Assembly (NCBI GenBank): GCA_026014815.1
Contig: JAOZHP010000151.1
Location: 62,001 to 126,000 of the forward strand
From: Candidatus Bathyarchaeota archaeon
GTDB lineage: Archaea; Thermoproteota; Bathyarchaeia; TCS64
Reading direction: 5' to 3'
Length of the DNA: 64,000 nucleotides
Position numbers and translations under genes: made by a program. Below are positions 1-7,946 of the stretch, piece by piece; position 1 is the first letter of the stretch, and each line of letters starts with the position of its first letter. The notes beneath the pieces were generated by a model. That model made no database searches and was not told the origin of the DNA. It saw nothing but the letters and a program-made list of their open reading frames with translations.

Positions 1-786
1 GAAAGCCTAGCCCTTGTGGAGAAGTACCGTGACATGGGTGTTGATGTTACCTTCGACCAGTACCCCTACATCGCGTCAAGCACAGGTCTCACCGCCCTGC
101 TGCCCCACTGGGCCCACGAGGGAGGCGCAGAGAAGATGCTGGAACACCTCAATGACCCCGAGACACGGAAGAAGATAAAGGGAGAGCTACGCCTCAACTA
201 TGGACCCGACAAGATTCTAGTCACAAAGGCCAAGAACAACCCCCAGTACACAGGCAAGAACCTTCAGGAGATAGGGGAGATGATGAACAAGAACCCCATC
301 GACGCCATGTTTGACCTCCTCGTTATGGAGAACACCCAAGTCCCGAGCGTCATGTTCGGCATGAACGAGGAAGACGTACGCAGAGTAATGCAGAGCCCCT
401 ATGGGATGGTGGGCAGCGACGGCTCCGCCATATGCCCCGAAGGCATCTGGAAAGAGATGAAACCACACCCCAGACTCTACGGCACATTCCCGCGGGTACT
501 AGGACACTACGTCAGGGAAGGAGTCATCAGCCTCCAGGAGGCACTACGAAAGATGACCAGCGCACCGGCGCAACGCATAAGACTCAACGACCGGGGATTC
601 CTCAGGGAAGGCTACAAGGCAGACATCACCGTCTTCGACCCAGCCACCATCAAAGACGAGGCAACCTTCACCGATTCCCAGCAATACGCGTCAGGAATAC
701 CCTACGTGCTAGTGAACGGTGTCCCCGTCATCGAGAAAGGAAAATACACCGGAGCGTTACCCGGAAAAACCCTGAGAAAAGCCTAA
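1..786 (+). CDS. N-acyl-D-amino-acid deacylase (D-aminoacylase), 3' part only
   Basis: The reading frame is open from the first base, so the 5' half of the gene lies outside the window. It matches the C-terminal half of the amidohydrolase D-aminoacylase family, which hydrolyses N-acyl-D-amino acids to D-amino acids in the cytoplasm. Visible marks are the DQYPYIASSTGL segment near the left edge, the GSDG segment about residue 140 (the family's metal-site aspartate), and the final TSAPAQRI plus GYKADITVFDP region that closes the small beta-sandwich domain. A hairpin follows the stop codon. Confident of the family; the exact acyl-D-amino-acid substrate cannot be read. Confidence 0.9.
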   Translation, partial: ESLALVEKYRDMGVDVTFDQYPYIASSTGLTALLPHWAHEGGAEKMLEHLNDPETRKKIKGELRLNYGPDKILVTKAKNNPQYTGKNLQEIGEMMNKNPIDAMFDLLVMENTQVPSVMFGMNEEDVRRVMQSPYGMVGSDGSAICPEGIWKEMKPHPRLYGTFPRVLGHYVREGVISLQEALRKMTSAPAQRIRLNDRGFLREGYKADITVFDPATIKDEATFTDSQQYASGIPYVLVNGVPVIEKGKYTGALPGKTLRKA

Positions 787-792
787 CCCCCC

Positions 793-818
793 AGGACTCC
801 CTGAGTTTCCCGAGTCCT
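793..818 (+). terminator. Hairpin after the D-aminoacylase gene
   Basis: Arms AGGACTC (793-799) and GAGTCCT (812-818) are perfect complements with a 12-nt loop, 7 nt after the stop codon, followed by a pyrimidine-rich stretch. It may end the D-aminoacylase transcript; archaeal termination usually needs only a T tract, so this is a suggestion. Confidence 0.4.
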
Positions 819-842
819 AGCCTCTTTCTCTGTCGTTATCTT

Positions 843-983
843 TTACTTCTTATCAACAAGAATAGCGGAACCTGCCAGCTTCTTCATCTGATCAGTCATC
901 CAGATGACTCTGTCCCAGTCTCCGTCTGTCTGGAAGAACTTGGGGCTCGACATGAACTTGTGAGCGTCAAAAATTGTTCTCAC
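843..983 (-). pseudogene. Fragment resembling the C-terminus of an acetyl-CoA synthase (CdhC/AcsB-like) subunit
   Basis: The minus strand reads 46 codons from GTG at 983 to TAA at 843. The peptide contains SSPKFFQTDGDWDRVIWM, a pattern I associate with the C-terminal domain of the acetyl-CoA decarbonylase/synthase beta subunit. Nothing upstream on this strand continues the frame (TAG and TGA precede the GTG), so it is far too short to be a working enzyme. It is either a decayed gene tail or a short protein that chance makes look similar. The family link is from memory of the motif, without a search. Confidence 0.4.
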
Positions 984-1045
984 TAAGGACTCGGATTTTC
1001 ACCTGAACGGCAGCTATTAACCGTAATAAGCACAATGAGTTTGCT

Positions 1046-1354
1046 CTAGTTATTGTTCGATGGTTTGTATTTTGATACGAGTCTCCGCTGGAGGCTTTCA
1101 GCGTTAGTCTCTGACGTGGTGAATAATGCTTTAACGTGCTCCGCCCCAGTATCTTTTCCAATTTCCATTGCTTGATTTATTTCCTGAAGCATCTTCCCGT
1201 GGCCGGCTTTCCCTATGTATTTCACATTGTATAGGCTATCAGTAAAAACATAGACTCCCGACCGAGGCTCAATAGTGCCGAGATTCTGAAGTGATTTCCA
1301 AGGACTAACCTTTAGGATTCTTCTATCTTTCTCGTCGTTGGGACCCCATCTCAC
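1046..1354 (-). CDS. Small stand-alone GIY-YIG domain protein
   Basis: About 102 residues. The segment SGVYVFTDSLYNVKYIGKAG has the GIY and YIG motifs with normal spacing, and the end (ESLQRRLVSKYKPSNN) matches the glutamate helix and KPxxN tail of the GIY-YIG nuclease superfamily. The domain normally cuts DNA or RNA as a single-metal endonuclease. The protein has nothing else, so its target is unknown. Starts TTG 1357 and GTG 1354 are both possible; GTG 1354 sits about 7 nt after a GGTGAT Shine-Dalgarno-like sequence. It stands alone, between the D-aminoacylase and the Lrp gene. Confidence 0.65.
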   Translation of the reverse strand: MRWGPNDEKDRRILKVSPWKSLQNLGTIEPRSGVYVFTDSLYNVKYIGKAGHGKMLQEINQAMEIGKDTGAEHVKALFTTSETNAESLQRRLVSKYKPSNNN

Positions 1355-1395
1355 CAAGGATCACCGATTATCCCTCCCCCAAGCGAAACATAACG

Positions 1396-1411
1396 TTTAT
1401 TGAACAATAAA
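1396..1411. promoter_or_regulatory. 16-bp palindrome upstream of the GIY-YIG gene
   Basis: TTTATTG-AA-CAATAAA is a perfect inverted repeat with a 2-nt centre, about 40 nt upstream of the minus-strand GIY-YIG gene. It may be a protein-binding site; no known binder. Confidence 0.3.
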
Positions 1412-1525
1412 TCATGAATTTTGACGGTTGTACGAATCCCTCAACCCAACACACCGAGAGACTAGTGATGACCAACTTCAAAAAAAGTCCTGAACTGCAC
1501 TACCTAACTCAAAAAAGAAGGAAAA

Positions 1526-1981
1526 CTATAGATTGTTGATCATCCTAAAGTCTTCTTTTATGGTGTTCAGGACAACATGGGTGTTCGTTCTCTCCACGAA
1601 GGGCATGGCAAGGAGGTCTTTGGGGAACTCGCTCAGCTCCCTCCTGTTTCTGAACTTGGCCACCACCACCGAGTCTATCTCACCCGTCACGTCGTATACC
1701 GCGCAGACGTAGGGCAGTTTGGCGATCTCCTCTTGGGTCTCAAGGAGCTTTCCTCTGCTCACCGTCATCTCTAGGACAACGGTTAACTCGAAGCCTAGAC
1801 GCTCAAAGTCAAGCATCACAGTGTAGTCAGTGATGACTCCAGCTGACTCCAGCCGCTGAATGTGGTTAATCACAGTCGCGGCTGAGACGCCGATAGCCCT
1901 CGCTAGCTCTCTAAAGCTTCTCTTGGAGTTTATGAGGAGTTCTGCGAGTATCTTCTTGTCTATCTCATCAAGTGTGAACAT
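1526..1981 (-). CDS. Lrp/AsnC family transcriptional regulator
   Basis: 151 residues when started at ATG 1981 (MFTLDEIDKKIL), the usual Lrp beginning; a GTG three codons upstream is an alternative. Residues 1-60 form the AsnC-type helix-turn-helix (ELARAIGVSAATVINHIQRLESAGVI) and residues 65-150 the RAM/AsnC ligand-binding domain. Family members bind DNA as octamers or dimers and respond to amino acids. The gene is divergent from glutamine synthetase, and the shared 290-bp region holds palindromes, so control of glnA and of its own gene is the likely role (inference). Confidence 0.9.
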   Translation of the reverse strand: MFTLDEIDKKILAELLINSKRSFRELARAIGVSAATVINHIQRLESAGVITDYTVMLDFERLGFELTVVLEMTVSRGKLLETQEEIAKLPYVCAVYDVTGEIDSVVVAKFRNRRELSEFPKDLLAMPFVERTNTHVVLNTIKEDFRMINNL

Positions 1982-2018
1982 TTCAATCACTCTCTGTATC
2001 TACAAGTCCAACTTTATC

Positions 2019-2032
2019 TATACACGTGTATA
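2019..2032. promoter_or_regulatory. Perfect palindrome near the Lrp gene start
   Basis: TATACACGTGTATA is a perfect 14-bp palindrome overlapping the TATA-like stretch of the minus-strand Lrp gene (about 2013-2021). This position suits an autoregulatory operator. Confidence 0.5.
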
Positions 2033-2174
2033 AGAATATTGTTATATTGCATAACATTTGTGAAGATATTTCTCATATAAACTCACACTCGCGGGAGCGG
2101 GCTCCTAATCAGCGAAATTCCTTGGTTGATCCATCATTTATTTTGTTAATTTTCAATGAATATGTTAAAACATC

Positions 2175-2188
2175 TAAACATATGTTTA
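2175..2188. promoter_or_regulatory. Perfect palindrome upstream of glnA
   Basis: TAAACATATGTTTA is a perfect 14-bp palindrome about 80 nt before the glnA start. A shorter related palindrome, AAACGTTT, lies at 2212-2219, next to the TATA-like sequence at 2235-2243. The spacing of about 35 bp (three to four helical turns) suits cooperative Lrp binding (inference). Confidence 0.5.
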
Positions 2189-2270
2189 AGATAAACCCGA
2201 TCTACATATCCAAACGTTTAGGATAAACGGAGTAAAGTATATATGCGTGAACTTAAAGGTGAGGGGTATT

Positions 2271-3653
2271 ATGGTAGCTAGTTCCCTTACCCATGAAGAC
2301 GCCGTCAAGCCCATAATGGACCTTGTTGCACGTCACGACATCAAGTACATCAGGCTAATAGTCATCGACCCCAACGGCAGCCCGAAAGCCATGCTAATAC
2401 CAGAGTACCAGCTAACAGACGCTCTAGTTAACGGCGTTGCGTTCGACGGGTCCAGCATCCTGGGTTTCGCGGAGGTCAACCAGAGCGACCTCAACCTTCA
2501 CCCTGATCCTACCACCTTCATGGTTCCCATGTGGGAGACGCCGGGAATCGCAGTCATGTTCTGCTACGTCAGCAACCCTGACGGCTCATACTTCCACGGA
2601 GACCCCAGAGGCCACCTTAAGCGAACAATGGATGAGCTAGAGAAGGAAGGCTACGGATTCAACACTGGCCCCGAGCTTGAGTACTTTTATGTCACCGGCG
2701 ATAACGGCAACATAGTTCCTTTCGGTGAAGGAGGCTACTTCGATTTACCGCCACTGGATCCCACTGAGGACGTCAAACTAGAGACCCTTATATGCCTTGA
2801 AGCTGCCGGATTTCAGCTAGACAGGGTGCACCACGAGGCAGCGCAGGGTCAACAAGAGATCAACTTCAGGTACAGCGACGCATTGAAGACCGCGGACAAC
2901 GTAATCCTCTACAAGCTCGCTGTAAAGACGATCGCTCAAAAACACGACACGAGGGCGACTTTCATGCCTAAACCATTCTGGGGGATTAACGGAAGCGGCT
3001 GTCACATGCATCAGAGCATAGTGGAGCTTGACACAGGCCATAACATCTTCGCCGACGAGGACAAGGAATTCGGGCTCAGTGACATTGCTCGTAACTATGT
3101 GGGAGGTATCCTGAAGCACGCACAGGCCATGTCCATGGTAGTGGCGCCCCTCGTGAACAGCTACAAGAGGCTTATACCCCACTACGAGGCCCCCGTCTAT
3201 GTGAGCTGGGGGTTCGCCAACCGAACAGCCTTAGTGAGGATCCCCCTAGCCCCTGGTGAAAAGAACAAGGTCACAAGAATCGAGTACCGCCACCCTGATC
3301 CATCAAGCAACCCTTACCTTGTGGCCACGGTTCTCATTAACTCCGGCATGGAAGGAATCAAAAAGAAGATGGAGCCACCCGAGCCACTCAGCGAAAACAT
3401 CTACGAACTAACCAAGAAACAAATGAAAGAGAAAGGAGTCGAGATCCTGCCCGAGCACCTAGGCGAGGCAGTGGAGCACTTCGAGTCCGACAAATCCATG
3501 AAGACTGCCCTCGGGGATTACCTGCACAAGAACATGACTGAACTCAAACGTGCAGAATACGAGGACTATATGTCCCACACAGGCGTAGAGTGGGCAGCAA
3601 GCAGGCCAAAGATAACTTCCTGGGAGTACGAACGGTACCTCACAAGGTGCTGA
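2271..3653 (+). CDS. glnA: Glutamine synthetase, type I
   Basis: 460 residues. Catalyses ATP-dependent amidation of glutamate, the main entry of ammonia. Signatures in order: FDGSSILGF, TGPELEYF (metal glutamates), HHEAAQGQQEINFRY, NGSGCHMHQS (ATP-binding loop) and the EYRHPDPSSNPY region. The C-terminus lacks the tyrosine adenylylation segment of the beta type, so this is the alpha type, controlled in other ways. ATG 2271 is chosen over GTG 2247 because a GGTGAGGGG sequence ends 6 nt before it and the homologous region begins after it. Divergent from the Lrp gene. Confidence 0.95.
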   Translation: MVASSLTHEDAVKPIMDLVARHDIKYIRLIVIDPNGSPKAMLIPEYQLTDALVNGVAFDGSSILGFAEVNQSDLNLHPDPTTFMVPMWETPGIAVMFCYVSNPDGSYFHGDPRGHLKRTMDELEKEGYGFNTGPELEYFYVTGDNGNIVPFGEGGYFDLPPLDPTEDVKLETLICLEAAGFQLDRVHHEAAQGQQEINFRYSDALKTADNVILYKLAVKTIAQKHDTRATFMPKPFWGINGSGCHMHQSIVELDTGHNIFADEDKEFGLSDIARNYVGGILKHAQAMSMVVAPLVNSYKRLIPHYEAPVYVSWGFANRTALVRIPLAPGEKNKVTRIEYRHPDPSSNPYLVATVLINSGMEGIKKKMEPPEPLSENIYELTKKQMKEKGVEILPEHLGEAVEHFESDKSMKTALGDYLHKNMTELKRAEYEDYMSHTGVEWAASRPKITSWEYERYLTRC

Positions 3654-3661
3654 TTCTTCTT

Positions 3662-4069
3662 TCACTCCACTGTGAGGTCAGAGCTGCAGCCCAGCTCAAC
3701 AATCTTTTCAGGAAGATCATCAAGCTCGCTCAGCATCCTGTGATACCATTTCTCTAATGTATCCTCGATGGCCGTCTTGAGCCGCTCCGGTGGCACAGGC
3801 CTGTAGATGAACTTGTAGCCTCCTAGGCCGATGAGCTCCTCTTCCCTTGTAGCCAGTCCCTTCTCTACGAGGTTCTGGAGGAGCCTCTGGGCGGTGGATC
3901 TGCTCTTTCCAAGGTGTTCTGTGGCTTCCTGTATGGTGACTGGTCCTCTGCTGACTAGGACGCAGTAGGCCTGGATCTCTGTGGTCTTTATGCCGAGGGC
4001 GCATTTGATGAGCTCCTCGGGCCCTATCTGGGCTGCGTTGACTATGTTCTGTATCTCTCTTAGACTCAT
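3662..4069 (-). CDS. Winged-helix regulator, TrmB-like
   Basis: About 135 residues. The centre reads ALGIKTTEIQAYCVLVSRGPVTIQEATEHLGKSRSTAQRLLQNLVEKGLATREEE, a winged helix-turn-helix of the TrmB/MarR kind (residues 20-80), followed by a short helical tail likely used for dimerisation. No sensor domain is present. The ATG at 4081 is also possible; 4069 fits better with the TATA-like box at 4096-4103, giving a nearly leaderless message. It is divergent from the thioredoxin gene with 74 bp between the starts, so it may control that gene and itself (inference). Confidence 0.75.
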   Translation of the reverse strand: MSLREIQNIVNAAQIGPEELIKCALGIKTTEIQAYCVLVSRGPVTIQEATEHLGKSRSTAQRLLQNLVEKGLATREEELIGLGGYKFIYRPVPPERLKTAIEDTLEKWYHRMLSELDDLPEKIVELGCSSDLTVE

Positions 4070-4095
4070 AACTATGTTCAATGATGGTAAGCATC

Positions 4096-4113
4096 TTTAA
4101 ATACCTTTATATT
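4096..4113. promoter_or_regulatory. Back-to-back TATA boxes between the regulator and trxA
   Basis: Minus-strand TATTTAAA (4096-4103) and plus-strand TTTATATT (4106-4113) are adjacent. Each lies about 25-35 nt before its start codon, so the two promoters overlap and one bound protein could block both. Confidence 0.5.
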
Positions 4114-4143
4114 TCGTTGCCATGAAGTGCTTTCTGACATAAT

Positions 4144-4461
4144 ATGAGTAAAACGGTTGAAGTAAACGACACAACCTTTGACGATTTCGTGAAGAACAAT
4201 CCAAAAGTAGTAGTAGACTGCTGGGCAGCATGGTGCGGTCCCTGCAGAATGCTCACACCCATCATCGAGGAGTTATCCGAGGAACGCGACGACGTGGCCT
4301 TCGGCAAGCTCAACGTTGACCAAAACAGGAACGTGCCGATGAAGTACGGCATTATGAGCATTCCAACGCTCCTCTACTTCAAGAACGGCGAGCTAGTGGA
4401 TAAGACTCTTGGGGCGCTACCCAAAACAGTTATCGAGTCTAGGCTAGCTGCCATGGACTAG
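4144..4461 (+). CDS. trxA: Thioredoxin
   Basis: 105 residues, the normal length. The active site is WCGPC with cysteines 31 and 34, and the cis-proline loop is SIPTLLYF. It reduces protein disulphides in the cytoplasm using electrons from a thioredoxin reductase that is not in this window. Its last 4 bases overlap the end of the convergent receiver-domain gene. Confidence 0.93.
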   Translation: MSKTVEVNDTTFDDFVKNNPKVVVDCWAAWCGPCRMLTPIIEELSEERDDVAFGKLNVDQNRNVPMKYGIMSIPTLLYFKNGELVDKTLGALPKTVIESRLAAMD

Positions 4462-5012
4462 CCGGATTTAGCTCCGGCCCTTAATTTTTCAGTCAGCTTC
4501 AGCAGCTCTGTCGGGCTAATGGGCTTCAAGAGGATCTCGTCTAGACTTAGATCCACGTCTTCCAGGTTTTCAAGTGCTTCTGCTTGACCTGTTAGCAGGA
4601 TGATATTCATCTCGCTGTTCCTGTCTTTTAGACTCTTGGCCAGCTCACTTCCCGTCGTATCTGGGAGCTTCAAGTCGAGGATGGCTAAATCGAAGTCCAG
4701 TTGACTTGCCTTCAGGAGTGCCTGGTTTCCCGTGTTCGCTGTCTCGACCTCGAAGCCTGCATCCTCTAGTAGTAACTTGAAGGTCTCTGTGAGGAACTCA
4801 TCATCATCGACTATGAGCACCGAGCCGCTTGGCTCCTCAAGGAGGCTTGCTCTAGCAGCAATTTCCTCGAATGTCTCAGAGAACTCGGGAAGTTCCACGA
4901 GAACGTCGACTATCAGTTCTAGTCTCTCGACTAACTTGTCCATTTTTTTCTCATGCTCGTTGAGCACGTTGATTATCAGATCAAGTACATCGATCTTCTC
5001 AGGGAAACTCAT
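4458..5012 (-). CDS. Stand-alone response-regulator receiver protein with N-terminal helical region
   Basis: 184 residues. Residues 1-55 are helical and charged (probably a coiled coil), and residues 63-180 are a CheY-like receiver. Key residues are the acidic pair D69/D70, phospho-acceptor D113 in AILDLKLPD, T141 and K163. There is no DNA-binding or enzymatic output domain, so it probably acts by protein contact in a phosphorelay. No histidine kinase gene is in the window. Tail-to-tail overlap of 4 bp with trxA. Confidence 0.88.
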   Translation of the reverse strand: MSFPEKIDVLDLIINVLNEHEKKMDKLVERLELIVDVLVELPEFSETFEEIAARASLLEEPSGSVLIVDDDEFLTETFKLLLEDAGFEVETANTGNQALLKASQLDFDLAILDLKLPDTTGSELAKSLKDRNSEMNIILLTGQAEALENLEDVDLSLDEILLKPISPTELLKLTEKLRAGAKSG

Positions 5013-5404
5013 ATCTCTACCTGCTAACCTATCGTCTGGTTATTAATGTGTATCATTTAAGTATTTTAATTTTAAGACGTTTTGTGTATTGATTTTTTGG
5101 ACATATGTATGTCGCAGGTTGTAAACCCCTTTTTTAGAGGTATTTTTCTATCTTTAAATATTGTTTTGACTATATATCTTGAGTATCGATTAAATTCTTT
5201 GAATTAAGTCTCCATTACAGGTTAAAATCACAGAAAATATTCATCATCTACTGTCTTCACCCTGTGTGACTAGAATAATTACCTCTAAGCCGGTTCATAG
5301 ATTGCAATATTCATGATAACCACGTCTTCTTTAAACGTTAATTGAAGGGATGTGACATACCGAAACCTATTTAGGGCATGTATCGCTAGTGATATTTGAG
5401 TGGA
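5013..5404. other. AT-rich non-coding stretch
   Basis: I see no convincing gene on either strand. The sequence is markedly richer in A and T than its flanks. A TATA-like CTATTTAGG near 5367-5375 probably serves the small membrane protein at 5405. Confidence 0.5.
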
Positions 5405-5569
5405 ATGCTGGGGCTATTATTAATCCCAATACTCATCATCGTCGGGGTGTTCTTCATTCTCGCCTCTGTTCTCATGGGTATCTCATTCGCGTTGAACCTA
5501 ACCTTCACGTTGCTATTATTACCAATCAGAATTTTCCTTTGGGTTATCCAACTGATTCTCAGAATATAA
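5405..5569 (+). CDS. Very small hydrophobic membrane protein (54 aa)
   Basis: ATG 5405 opens a 54-codon frame ending TAA 5567-5569. The peptide is almost wholly hydrophobic: residues 2-30 and 33-53 form two membrane-spanning stretches, with the only basic residues (IRIF, LRI) near the ends. A TATA-like box lies about 30 nt upstream. The hydrophobic pattern and normal codon use favour a real gene over chance. The opposite strand also has an open frame here (5386-5586), but its product looks random. No function can be named; it may be linked to the DUF401 permease gene 109 bp downstream. Confidence 0.5.
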   Translation: MLGLLLIPILIIVGVFFILASVLMGISFALNLTFTLLLLPIRIFLWVIQLILRI

Positions 5570-5677
5570 TGAATTTCAGATAACAACTTTCTTCAATGGA
5601 TCTTTGGTTAGGGCTCATAAAATTCTCATATTTTATATACGGTAAAGTCGTTTGCTCTGAGAACACGGGTATCCTCT

Positions 5678-6874
5678 ATGATTGACGTGATCGGGCTCAT
5701 CGTCGCCTTCCTGATGATATTCATCCTAAGAGCCAAAAAAGTCGAGTTCTATGTCTCAATCACGATAGCTGCGATAATCATAGGTGTAACCTCAGGTCAG
5801 CCCATAGGCGTCTTCTTTGAGGTACTCCTCAAGACGGTCTCGGACCCTACCACATGGACACTGTGCACCGCGGTGGCTCTCATCACGGTCCTCGGGTATG
5901 CTTTGAAGGAGACGGGCCTCATGGTACGGTTCATCGAGGGACTAAGCGTAGTTCTCCCAAGCAACCTGCTTCTAGCTACTATTCCCGCGATGTTCGGTTT
6001 TCTCAGCATGCCCGGTGGGGCTTTGATGTCCGCGCCTTTCATTGAGCCTGAGGCGAACAGGCTTGGGATGAAACCCGAGTACAAGACCTATTATAACGTC
6101 TGGTTCAGGCACTTGCTTTACTGGACTAATCCAATCACGTCATCGACAATCATGGCTGTGACGTTGTCAGGTTTCACTATCAATGAATGGCTCAGGGTGC
6201 AGTTTCCCCTGTTTTTCGTTATGACTCTCATTGGTTTTATCGCGGCTAGGGGATTCATCAAAAAGCAACCTGATGGAGGAACAAAGAGAAAATTTGACAT
6301 TGCCTCATTGAAGGGGGCTATTCCGATGCTTGTTTCCGTTGCTTTGACTATTTATGGTCTCGATATCTGGCTTTCGCTCGGTGTAGGCATCATAGTCACA
6401 TTCATTCTTGGTCGAGTAAAGCCATCAAAAGCATTGAGCTGGCTGCCTAAAAGTTTTAGATATGAGCTTGTTCTCTCCGTGGTATCAATGCTGTACCTCA
6501 GGGACATGATAGTGACCAGTGGCTCGATGACGACCCTCTTCGAGTCAGTCATAGCCTCTGGCGTACCGGTCTTAGCGATAGCCATTATCATTCCTTGGCT
6601 CATAGGAGCTATCTCGGGGTCCCCCGCGATGGGCGTAGGAATAGGGTTCCCCTTATTGCTTCCCCTCTTCGGTGGCCCAGATATACACCTTACGAGTATC
6701 GTGTTCCTCGGGATAACCTGCACCTACATTACGTCCCCTCTCCACTTGTGCTTGGTGTTGAGTAACAGCTACTTCAAGTCGGATCTGAACAAGGTAATCC
6801 GGTACCTGGCCCCCTCATGCCTTGCGCTGTACCTTGTGGGCCTCGCGTATCATCTATTCCTCAGCATCCTTTAA
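5678..6874 (+). CDS. DUF401-type integral membrane permease
   Basis: 398 residues, about ten hydrophobic segments from residue 3 to the end. Conserved-looking blocks are FLSMPGGALMSAPFIEPEAN and WFRHLLYWTNPITSS, which I recognise from the archaeal DUF401 family, distantly like GntP-type organic-anion carriers. It should sit in the cytoplasmic membrane and carry a small solute; the substrate is unknown. A TATA-like TTTTATATA at 5633-5641 lies 37-45 nt upstream of the ATG. Confidence 0.75.
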   Translation: MIDVIGLIVAFLMIFILRAKKVEFYVSITIAAIIIGVTSGQPIGVFFEVLLKTVSDPTTWTLCTAVALITVLGYALKETGLMVRFIEGLSVVLPSNLLLATIPAMFGFLSMPGGALMSAPFIEPEANRLGMKPEYKTYYNVWFRHLLYWTNPITSSTIMAVTLSGFTINEWLRVQFPLFFVMTLIGFIAARGFIKKQPDGGTKRKFDIASLKGAIPMLVSVALTIYGLDIWLSLGVGIIVTFILGRVKPSKALSWLPKSFRYELVLSVVSMLYLRDMIVTSGSMTTLFESVIASGVPVLAIAIIIPWLIGAISGSPAMGVGIGFPLLLPLFGGPDIHLTSIVFLGITCTYITSPLHLCLVLSNSYFKSDLNKVIRYLAPSCLALYLVGLAYHLFLSIL

Positions 6875-6910
6875 CGAGAAACCGATTTATCCCGCCCCAA
6901 CAAACAAAGA

Positions 6911-7945
6911 TTGGTTCAATTGGGAGTACTCCTCACACCTATAATCAACAAGAAGACGCTCACCCTAGATGACCTCAAAGGCAAGAGCTTCGCCGTAGAC
7001 GGGTATATCGTACTCCACCAGTTCTTGGCCCTTATCCGGGCAAGGGATGGTACCCCCTTGATGGACAAGGAGGGTAGAGTGACCAGCCACCTCGTGGGCT
7101 TAGCTTTCAGAACCACCCGGCTCATCTCTGATTATAGCATGAAGCTTGTCTTCGTCTTCGACGGTAAACCTCCTGCCTTGAAACAGAGAGAGATCATGAA
7201 ACGCAGGGAGGCAAAAGAAAAAGCTGAGCAGGAGTACGCCGAGGCCATTGCTCGAGGAGATGTGGCGGAGGCTTTCTCGAAGGCTGTGATGACCGGGAAA
7301 CTGACCCGGGAAAGGGTGAATGACACCAAGAGACTACTAACATATCTCGGTATACCATGGGTTCAGGCACCAAGCGAGGGAGAGGCCCAAGCAGCCCACA
7401 TGGCTAGACAGGGAGACGTATGGGCCTCCAACAGCAAGGACTACGACTCCCTCCTATTCGGGGCACCGAGGCTAGTAAGATACCTCACCATAAGCGGACA
7501 GGAGTGGCTTCCAAGCAAAGGCATAGCTAGGAAGCTCCAGCCAGAGCTCTTCATCCTCGACGAGTTCCTCAAGGAACACCAGATCACGAGAGAACAACTC
7601 ATTGATCTATCGATCCTGATGGGCACCGACTTCAACGATGGGATCAAGGGCGTCGGACCGAAGACCGCGTTGAAACTGATCAAGAAACATGGATCAATCG
7701 AGGACTTACCAGATGACGTGCTGGAGAAAGTTCCTGACCACTACCCTCAGGTGCGGGAGGTCTTCCTCAACCCAGATGTGACCTCAGATTATGATGTAAC
7801 GCAAGGCGAGTTCATGGAGGACGAGCTCAAAACTTTCCTCTGCGACGAGCGAAACTTCAGCCCAGACCGGGTCAACACAATAATACGACGAATGAGGAAC
7901 GTTTCGTCCCAGAAAAGCCTAACAGACTACTTCGGAGGAACCTAG
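6911..7945 (+). CDS. fen: Flap endonuclease 1
   Basis: 344 residues. Removes 5' flaps during Okazaki-fragment maturation and repair. Catalytic acids are visible: D30, D84, E156/E158 in PSEGEAQA, D177/D179 in SKDYDSLLFG, and D240 in MGTDFNDGIKGVGPKTA (helix-hairpin-helix). The C-terminal QKSLTDYF (334-341) is a PCNA-interacting peptide. The start is TTG (6911), giving MVQLGVLL; the family usually begins MGV, and no ATG is nearby. The ligase gene follows at once, its Shine-Dalgarno sequence lying inside the last fen codons. Confidence 0.95.
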   Translation: MVQLGVLLTPIINKKTLTLDDLKGKSFAVDGYIVLHQFLALIRARDGTPLMDKEGRVTSHLVGLAFRTTRLISDYSMKLVFVFDGKPPALKQREIMKRREAKEKAEQEYAEAIARGDVAEAFSKAVMTGKLTRERVNDTKRLLTYLGIPWVQAPSEGEAQAAHMARQGDVWASNSKDYDSLLFGAPRLVRYLTISGQEWLPSKGIARKLQPELFILDEFLKEHQITREQLIDLSILMGTDFNDGIKGVGPKTALKLIKKHGSIEDLPDDVLEKVPDHYPQVREVFLNPDVTSDYDVTQGEFMEDELKTFLCDERNFSPDRVNTIIRRMRNVSSQKSLTDYFGGT

Positions 7946-7946
7946 A

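Noticed and set aside
2026-2226. 66-codon frame between Lrp and glnA
   Set aside because: AT-rich promoter DNA with palindromes; product has no protein-like pattern.
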